Source of the DNA: DATLNF01 sp046590575
GTDB lineage: Bacteria; Actinomycetota; Actinomycetes; BP-191
Direction: 5' to 3'
Assembly: GCA_046590575.1 (NCBI GenBank)
Contig: JBKJUS010000052.1
Span: 1-26,279, forward strand
Length of the DNA: 26,279 bases
Shown: positions 22,111-26,279 of the stretch, one piece after another
Position numbering within the stretch: position 1 is the stretch's first letter
Layout of the letters: every line of letters begins with the position of its first letter
The notes under the pieces: generated by a model
Told to the model about the DNA's origin: nothing
The model's input: the letters and a program-made list of their open reading frames with translations, nothing else
Database searches by the model: none
Position numbers and translations under genes: made by a program

Positions 22111-22719
22111 ATGACTGCGACGCGTGGTTACGACGCTCTCGAGGACAGTGCGTTGGTCGCGCTGGTCACCGAGGGTGACGGAGCCGCCTTGGAGTCTCTC
22201 TACGGCCGGTACGGGCGACCGTGCTTTGCCCTGGCCCGACGCATTCTCACCGACGAGCAGCTCGCGCAGGACGTGGTCCAAGAGGTCTTCCTCACCCTCT
22301 GGCGCGACGCCGCCCGGTTCGACTCGACCCGAGGCGGCTTCTCCAGTTGGCTGCTGTCGATGACCCATCACAAGGCCGTCGACTCCGTGCGGCGGGAGGA
22401 GAACCTCCGCAAGCGCCGCACGACGTCGGAGATGCTCGAGTTCCAGGAGTCCGACACCCCGTCCCCTGAGGATGAGGTGTGGTCGATGCTCCGGCGTGAC
22501 CGGGTACGCACCGCGTTAGAAGGACTTCCGGTGCCGCAGCGCGAAGCCCTCGTCCTGAGTTACTTCGGCGGTTACACCCAGCGGGAGATTGCTCAGCTCA
22601 CCGGTACGCCGCTGGGCACCGTCAAGACCCGCATGCTGGCCGGCATGCGCAGGTTGCGGGACGCTCTAGAGGTCAGCGTGGACGTCGGGGACGAGACCCA
22701 GGGGAGGTGGGCACGATGA
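22111..22719 (+). CDS. ECF RNA polymerase sigma factor (SigK-like)
   Basis: This 202-residue extracytoplasmic-function sigma factor directs RNA polymerase to a stress regulon. Region 2 spans about residues 15-90, with LESLYGRYGRPCFALARRIL, DVVQEVFLTLWRD (polymerase and -10 binding) and MTHHKAVDSVRREE. Region 4 spans about residues 130-190, with LEGLPVPQREALVLSYFGGY and the helix-turn-helix TQREIAQLTGTPLGTVKTRM. I chose the ATG at 22111 because GAGGA lies 8 nt upstream; an in-frame ATG at 22087 has no such site and adds eight residues. The stop overlaps the anti-sigma start by 4 bp (ATGA), so the pair is coupled, as in sigK-rskA loci, and is probably held inactive until the anti-sigma factor is cleaved or displaced. 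Confidence 0.92.
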   Translation: MTATRGYDALEDSALVALVTEGDGAALESLYGRYGRPCFALARRILTDEQLAQDVVQEVFLTLWRDAARFDSTRGGFSSWLLSMTHHKAVDSVRREENLRKRRTTSEMLEFQESDTPSPEDEVWSMLRRDRVRTALEGLPVPQREALVLSYFGGYTQREIAQLTGTPLGTVKTRMLAGMRRLRDALEVSVDVGDETQGRWAR

Positions 22720-23519
22720 CCGAGCACATTCGGTGGGAGGAGTTGGCCGTCGGCCACGCTTTCTCAGCCCTAGAGCCGGAGGACGAGCAGCTCTTTCTGT
22801 CCCACCTTCGTGGGTGTGGGCTCTGCGAGCGCACGCTGACGGAGACTATTGCGGTCGCGTCTCATCTCGCCTATGCCGCCGAGCCGGCCGACCCGCCGGC
22901 CGCGCTGCGCGAAGCTATCGTCGATGCCGTGCGCCGCTCGGGCCGGCCCGTGGCCTTCCCGCAGCAGATCACCCCGCTATCCGTGAGCTCCGCCGCGGCG
23001 GCCCCGCCCCGGTCACTGTCGTCGCGCACCGCACGGTCGTCGTACCGGCCCGCGTTCGCCCTGGTCGGCATGGCCGCCGGGCTCGTAGCGGTCGTCGGTC
23101 TCGGCGTCTGGAACACCAATCTCCGGGCGAATATCGAGGTCAAGAACGCTGCGATCGCTCGGATGGAGCGCGTCGGGCAGATCACGGCAGACCCCGCTAC
23201 GGTGCGCGTGGCGATGACTTCAGGCGCTGGCGTCCGCGGTACGGCGCTGATCCGCGGGTCCCAGGCGTACGTGCTGGTCGAGGGGTTGCCGGTCAACGCG
23301 CTCGACTCGACCTACGTCCTCTGGTACCGCGACAAGCAGGGTGGATTTCACGCTATCGAGACGTTCGACGTACGGGAGACCGACCACGTCAACGTCGTCG
23401 AGGCGACCCTCGACCGACCGATCGACCGGATTGCCAGCCTGGCCGTTTCGCGCGAGCCCGGCCGGACGTCGCCGCCGACGCCGTCCTTCGCGCTCGTGCA
23501 GGGCTCCCTCAGCGTCTAG
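22716..23519 (+). CDS. Membrane anti-sigma factor, RskA family
   Basis: This 267-residue protein is the predicted inhibitor of the upstream sigma factor. The N-terminal cytoplasmic part (residues 1-75) is a zinc-associated anti-sigma domain with HLRGCGLC, the HxxxCxxC signature. A Ser/Ala/Pro linker leads to one membrane helix (FALVGMAAGLVAVVGLGVW, about residues 110-130). The extracytoplasmic C-terminal domain matches the RskA C-terminal fold (SQAYVLVEGLPVNALDSTYVL begins its core). The ATG at 22716 is preceded by GGGGAGG at 8 nt. Regulation by intramembrane proteolysis is known for RskA relatives and is inferred here. Confidence 0.9.
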   Translation: MTEHIRWEELAVGHAFSALEPEDEQLFLSHLRGCGLCERTLTETIAVASHLAYAAEPADPPAALREAIVDAVRRSGRPVAFPQQITPLSVSSAAAAPPRSLSSRTARSSYRPAFALVGMAAGLVAVVGLGVWNTNLRANIEVKNAAIARMERVGQITADPATVRVAMTSGAGVRGTALIRGSQAYVLVEGLPVNALDSTYVLWYRDKQGGFHAIETFDVRETDHVNVVEATLDRPIDRIASLAVSREPGRTSPPTPSFALVQGSLSV

Positions 23520-23573
23520 CCAGGCCTCCAGCGGGCGGGTGCCGTCCCGACCAGCAGCGTCGTTTTCGTACGG

Positions 23574-23579
23574 TAGGTT
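23574..23579 (+). promoter_or_regulatory. Putative -10 box (TAGGTT) of tRNA-Val(CAC)
   Basis: TAGGTT ends 14 nt before the mature tRNA 5' end. TACGGT (23569-23574) is an overlapping alternative. No good -35 box was identified. Confidence 0.35.
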
Positions 23580-23593
23580 GTCGCCTGCACGCA

Positions 23594-23666
23594 GGGCGTA
23601 TGGCTCAGTGGCTAGAGCGCTCGCCTCACACGCGAGAGGTCGCTGGTTCGAAACCAGCTACGCCCA
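23594..23666 (+). tRNA. tRNA-Val (CAC)
   Basis: The acceptor arm is GGGCGTA/TACGCCC with discriminator A. The anticodon stem CTCGC/GCGAG encloses loop CTCACAC (anticodon CAC). The T-arm is GCTGG-TTCGAAA-CCAGC. CCA is not encoded. Integrase debris lies within 200 bp downstream, so it may have served as an attachment site. Confidence 0.95.
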
Positions 23667-23687
23667 CCCTGCCCGCCCTGCTGGATG

Positions 23688-23701
23688 GGCGAGTTCTCGC
23701 C
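23688..23701. repeat. Short perfect inverted repeat after tRNA-Val
   Basis: GGCGAG-TT-CTCGCC is a 6-bp perfect palindrome 21 bp past the tRNA and is a candidate terminator for it. Confidence 0.45.
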
Positions 23702-23739
23702 TGTGACCTGCAGGAACGTAATCCCTGCGCCCGTGAAAC

Positions 23740-23767
23740 GCGGGTGAGAACGGGCGTTCTCGCCCGC
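23740..23767. terminator. 13-bp hairpin with 2-nt loop
   Basis: The arms 23740-23752 and 23755-23767 pair at all 13 positions with one G-U wobble. It may terminate the tRNA-Val transcript or be a recombinase-site remnant. Confidence 0.5.
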
Positions 23768-23849
23768 ACTTTCGCGTAAGAGGCGCTGTGTTTTTCGCGA
23801 CACTTACCGAGACGTCAACGACCGTTCTCGCAACGCGGCCAAAACTTTT

Positions 23850-24032
23850 TCAAGATCTTTTCACTTTCGCTCCACGGAGCGCTGACCTGCACGGTTCGAG
23901 CTGCCGAGCAGCGCACCAGCGGAGGAATGCGTGAAGGTCCTGCTGGTAGGCGCGAAGCGTGGCGCCGCGGTAGCGAGCCAGGAAGCTCGCCAACGCGTAC
24001 TCGGTGACACCGGGACCGGACAGCCGGGGCAC
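23850..24032 (-). pseudogene. Tyrosine recombinase (phage integrase) N-terminal fragment
   Basis: The roughly 50 residues after a GTG near 24032 look like the SAM-like core-binding domain of tyrosine recombinases: ALASFLARY, then GATLRAYQQDLHAFLRWC and ARQLEPCRS. In an intact integrase this is the start of the protein, followed by the catalytic domain with R-H-R-Y residues. Here the frame degenerates after about 52 residues and stops, and nothing downstream encodes a catalytic domain. It is therefore a truncated remnant. It points toward the tRNA-Val gene, the usual arrangement for an element integrated there. The family call rests on a short segment and needs a profile search. Confidence 0.55.
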
Positions 24033-24135
24033 CAGGCACGAAGTCGGACATCATGACCTCCAAGCGGGGAAGCCAAGCCTTCCCTGCTCGTACCCCCATG
24101 GCCAGGCGCTAGCTCGCAATCACGCTCTCAACCTC

Positions 24136-24160
24136 GTTGGTAACCGCGATCAGGCGGCTA
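24136..24160 (+). repeat. Direct repeat copy A (25 bp)
   Basis: This copy matches 25211-25235 at 22 of 25 positions, with a perfect 14-nt core CGATCAGGCGGCTA. It lies just past the 3' end of the LLM oxidoreductase gene. Confidence 0.75.
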
Positions 24161-24227
24161 CTCATACCGGCGGGAGGGACTGGGGAACCTCAGCATGGGC
24201 GGCTCGCCGGGGCGGATTTGCCCAAGG

Positions 24228-25106
24228 TCACCCCGCCTGGCGCAGGGCAGCGAGTACGTGCTGGGTCACGTGGTCGTAGACGCTGAGTTGCTCTGGGGGT
24301 GGCGAGAACGCGACGAAGTCGGTGAAGCCGAGTGGGGAGAACCGCTCGACCACCTCGATGAGGGCGTCGTTGTGCGCCCATGGATCCGGATTGCCTGGGC
24401 CGACGAGCAATGACCGACGGATGGTCGACGGGTCCCTGCCGATCCGGTCGCAGTGACCATCGAGTATGGCGGCGCGATCGGAAAGTCGCGCGAAGGAGGT
24501 GTCCAGGTCGGGGTCACCGAGGTAGCAGTTCCAGATATCGGCCCATCGGGCGGTCACACCGAGCGCGCGGTCGCCCGTGGCGGCGACCAGCAGCGGTGGC
24601 CGGGGGTCCTGCACGCAACCTGGCACAACCTCGGCGTGGTCGTAGCGGGTGAACTCGCCGTCGAACGGACTGGTGTCACCACGCAGCAGACGGTCCAGGA
24701 CCTCTAGGCCCTCATCCAGTCGTCGCACTCGTTCGGCGGGCGGAATCGCCAGTGTTCCGAGCATCGCCTGGTCGGCGTACGCGCCGCAGCCCACGCCAAG
24801 CTCGAAGCGTCCCCCGCTGAGCTGGTCTACCGCGATGGTGTTCTTGGCGAGGATGACCGGCGGACGCCACGACAGGTTGGTCACAAGGGTGCCGAGTCGG
24901 ATGCGGCTGGTGGCCTGAGTGATCGCGGCAATCCGCATCCACGCATCGATATACGGACGTTCGGGGTTCCGGTAGTGGAACGCGTGGTCGGCCAGGACGA
25001 GCAGGTCGAAGCCGCGGGCCTCCACGTCGGCTGCCGCCGAGGGGCCGGCGTCGTTGGGGGCCAGGCTGATACCGATGCGACGTGGAAAGAGCACAGCGAC
25101 CCCCAT
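24228..25106 (-). CDS. LLM-class (luciferase-like) F420-dependent oxidoreductase
   Basis: This 292-residue TIM-barrel protein belongs to the bacterial luciferase-like monooxygenase superfamily, in which actinobacterial members often use coenzyme F420. Family blocks: RIGISL near residue 10, ARGFDLLVLADHAF near 30, TSRIRLGTLVTNLSWRPP near 66, VDQLSGGRFELGVGCG near 92 and PPLLVAATGDRALGVTARWADIWN near 170. The flavin versus F420 choice cannot be settled by eye, and the substrate is unknown. The ATG at 25106 has no strong ribosome binding site, and an in-frame GTG four codons later is possible. It is the only intact gene between tRNA-Val and the IS element, and it is flanked by the two direct-repeat copies. 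Confidence 0.85.
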   Translation of the reverse strand: MGVAVLFPRRIGISLAPNDAGPSAAADVEARGFDLLVLADHAFHYRNPERPYIDAWMRIAAITQATSRIRLGTLVTNLSWRPPVILAKNTIAVDQLSGGRFELGVGCGAYADQAMLGTLAIPPAERVRRLDEGLEVLDRLLRGDTSPFDGEFTRYDHAEVVPGCVQDPRPPLLVAATGDRALGVTARWADIWNCYLGDPDLDTSFARLSDRAAILDGHCDRIGRDPSTIRRSLLVGPGNPDPWAHNDALIEVVERFSPLGFTDFVAFSPPPEQLSVYDHVTQHVLAALRQAG

Positions 25107-25415
25107 GGCAGTGACCCGCGATGAGGGTCAGTCTGAGCAGCCCGTCAAAGGTATGCGACGTACTTCTACCGCGAGTAGCGGCCGGAGACGGGGGCCGTTC
25201 TTCACGGAGCGTCGATAACCACGATCAGGCGGCTAGCTTCTGCCGGAGGACCTGGCACTCTTCGCGGTGTTAACCCACCTGACATGGCACCAGCGCGGTT
25301 GTTGTTGTCGGACTTTGGATGCAGCACACCAAGTTCGCCGAGTCAGCGCGGCGACCGTCGACCGGGAGGGCTTGTGCACACGATCACTCGGAAGAACTTT
25401 CCTGCGAAGGGAACG
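25107..25415. other. Gene-free stretch upstream of the LLM gene
   Basis: This stretch holds the second direct-repeat copy and, presumably, the promoters of the LLM gene (minus) and of the truncated lipoprotein gene (plus). A short open frame from 25284 has no ribosome binding site and merges with the lipoprotein frame; I do not call it. No terminator or operator stands out. Confidence 0.4.
25211..25235 (+). repeat. Direct repeat copy B (25 bp)
   Basis: This is the partner of 24136-24160, in the same orientation, 1,075 bp away. The differences are at repeat positions 3, 5 and 11. Confidence 0.75.
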
Positions 25416-25466
25416 ATGGTGAACAAGTTGGTGCTGGCGAGCTGGGTTCTGGTCACCGCTTGCGGA
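25416..25466 (+). pseudogene. 5' end of a lipoprotein gene cut off at its lipobox
   Basis: An ATG at 25416 with GAAGG 5 nt upstream opens the sequence MVNKLVLASWVLVTACGG. A Lys after the start, a hydrophobic core and LVTAC (Cys16 as the lipidated residue) make a textbook lipoprotein signal peptide. Immediately after it the DNA changes to the outer end of an IS256-like element (about 25467), and the frame continues into element DNA only to a stop near 25505. The mature protein is missing, and nothing can be said of its function. The call rests on a short segment. Confidence 0.55.
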
Positions 25467-26279
25467 GGTCGCGCCCCGCGGAGTGGTGTAACTCGTCGCG
25501 TGTGACTCTGTGAGTCAGGGCAACTATGCCGTAGCGGCGATCTCCTTTCTCGTCGTCTTGGTCGTGGGGCTGTTCTTGGGTTCGAGGATGGTCGGCGCGG
25601 GCGGGTTGAGCAGGGCCATGGATTCTTCGCTGAGGTAGCGGCGGTCGTTGTCTTGCCACTCGTCGTGGGCCTCGATGAGCACGCAGCTCGACAGTCGTAG
25701 TAGGGCGGCGGGGTTGGGGAAGATCCCGACGACGTCGGTGCGGCGTTTGACCTCTCGGTTGAGCCGTTCGAGGGGGTTGGTGGACCAGATCTTGCGCCAG
25801 TGCGGCAGGGGGAAGTCGGCGAACGCGGTCAGGTCGGTCTTGGCGTCGAGCAGCAGCTGGGCGACGGCGGGGGAACTGCCCGGCGAGCATCTCGGCGACG
25901 AGGTCGACTTGGGCGCGGACTTCCTTCTGCCCGGGCTGGGCGAAGATCGTGCGGATGGTGGCGGCGACCATCTCGCCGTGGCCTTTGCTGACCTTCGCCA
26001 GCACGTTGCGCATGAAGTGCACGCGGCAGCGTTGCCACGCGGCGCCTTGGAGGACGGTGCCGATGGCGTTGGTGAGGCCACGGTGGGCGTCGCTGATGAC
26101 CAGCTGGATGCCGTCGAGGCCGCGGTCGCGTAGGTCGCGGAGGAACTCGGTCCAGAAGTCCTCGGTCTCGCTGTCGCCGGTCGCGCAGCCCAGCACTTCC
26201 CTTCTGCCGTCGGCACTGACGCCGGTCGCGATCACCACGGCTTGGCTGACGACGCGACCGCCGAGGCGCACCTTGCAGT
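25467..26279 (-). mobile_element. IS256-family insertion sequence (one end, continues past window)
   Basis: The element carries an IS256-type transposase on the minus strand. Its outer end is placed near 25467 because the sequence from there (containing GTGGTGTAACTCG) resembles the ends of actinobacterial IS256-family elements as I remember them, and because the lipoprotein reading frame breaks at this point. The other end lies outside the window, so terminal inverted repeats and target duplication cannot be checked. A small palindrome, TGACTC-TGT-GAGTCA (25503-25517), lies between the end and the transposase stop. Confidence 0.65.
25524..26279 (-). pseudogene. IS256-family transposase, partial and frameshifted
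   Basis: This is the C-terminal two thirds of a mutator-type DDE transposase. Going from the window edge: GRVVSQAVVIATGVSADGR, VISDAHRGL (second catalytic Asp), WQRCRVHFMRNVLA, and then, in another frame, NPLERLNREVKRRTDVVGIFPN (catalytic Glu) to the stop at 25524. The first catalytic Asp should lie a few residues outside the window. The frame changes within a run of five G (25869-25873; five C on the coding strand). Removing one base restores EMLAGQFP followed by AVAQLLLDAKTDLTAF. This is either a true inactivating mutation or a homopolymer error. Ribosomal frameshifting is not known for IS256 elements. Confidence 0.85.

Larger units (their letters stand above)
23667..24227. other. Gene-poor stretch downstream of tRNA-Val with element debris
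   Basis: No intact gene is visible in these 560 bp. They hold two GC hairpins (23688-23701 and 23740-23767), three copies of TTCTCGC (within 23692-23700, 23755-23763 and 23823-23831), a tyrosine-recombinase N-terminal remnant on the minus strand, and the first copy of a 25-bp direct repeat. The stretch reads as decayed integrative-element DNA. A short frame overlapping the tRNA here is spurious. Confidence 0.6.

Noticed and set aside
23612..23803. Short frame ending in a typical RSWFRTSDLSRV peptide
   Set aside because: This peptide is the well-known artefact of translating a tRNA gene antisense; the locus is tRNA-Val(CAC).
25869..25873. Programmed frameshifting in the transposase
   Set aside because: IS256-family transposases are made from one frame; no slippery heptamer plus stimulatory structure is evident, so mutation or sequencing error is simpler.
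1..26279. CRISPR arrays, rRNA genes, riboswitches
   Set aside because: No regularly spaced repeats, no rRNA segments and no recognisable riboswitch core were seen on either strand.

Overview
The base composition (high GC, frequent GTG starts, strong GC bias at third codon positions), an SsgA-family morphogenesis regulator, an F420-type luciferase-like oxidoreductase, an RskA-type anti-sigma factor and a LigC-type ligase point to an actinobacterium. Nocardioidaceae or a related family is a guess, not something the sequence proves. Most of the window is ordinary chromosomal gene content. The last 2.6 kb looks like a mobile-element graveyard.

Layout. (1) Positions 1-2.1 kb, minus strand: secreted M23 peptidase with four copies of a small repeat, a 94-residue conserved hypothetical, and the 5' end of an ATP-dependent DNA ligase. 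(2) 2.25-5.2 kb, plus strand: a NYN-domain putative ribonuclease followed at 35 bp by an 839-residue superfamily 1 (UPF1/Dna2-like) helicase with a degenerate PLD-like module and a C-terminal zinc ribbon. (3) 5.3-10.3 kb: patatin-like lipase, small membrane protein on the opposite strand, stand-alone E2 acyltransferase catalytic domain, fused chorismate mutase-prephenate dehydratase (pheA), and an ABC-2 ATPase/permease pair. (4) 10.3-14.2 kb, minus strand: CAP-domain surface protein, class V PLP enzyme, a tRNA-Gly/Cys/Val cluster bounded by two large hairpins, and a small secreted protein with duplicated Asp-rich repeats. (5) 14.4-21.4 kb: histidine utilisation, with hutG separated from hutH-hutU-hutI by an oppositely oriented secreted LVIVD-repeat protein. 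(6) 21.4-23.5 kb: SsgA-like gene, then an ECF sigma/anti-sigma pair. (7) 23.6-26.3 kb: tRNA-Val(CAC), hairpin repeats, a tyrosine-recombinase N-terminal remnant, an LLM oxidoreductase flanked by a 25-bp imperfect direct repeat, a lipoprotein gene apparently cut off by an IS256-family element, and a frameshifted IS256-type transposase running off the window.

How the genes work together. HutH (histidine to urocanate), HutU (urocanate to imidazolonepropionate), HutI (to formiminoglutamate) and HutG (to glutamate plus formamide) make a complete four-step route. Three of these enzymes carry a non-textbook residue at the catalytic centre: Cys-Ser-Gly MIO precursor in HutH, Gly in place of the metal Asp in HutI, and Asn in place of the first metal His in HutG. 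The sigma/anti-sigma genes overlap by 4 bp and should act as one regulatory unit. Several genes (NYN gene, pheA, hutG, hutH) have a TANNNT-like -10 box 6-7 nt before a GTG start, the signature of leaderless transcripts. I found no CRISPR array and no clearly new multi-gene system. The least explained combinations are the NYN-helicase pair and the unusual hut active sites.
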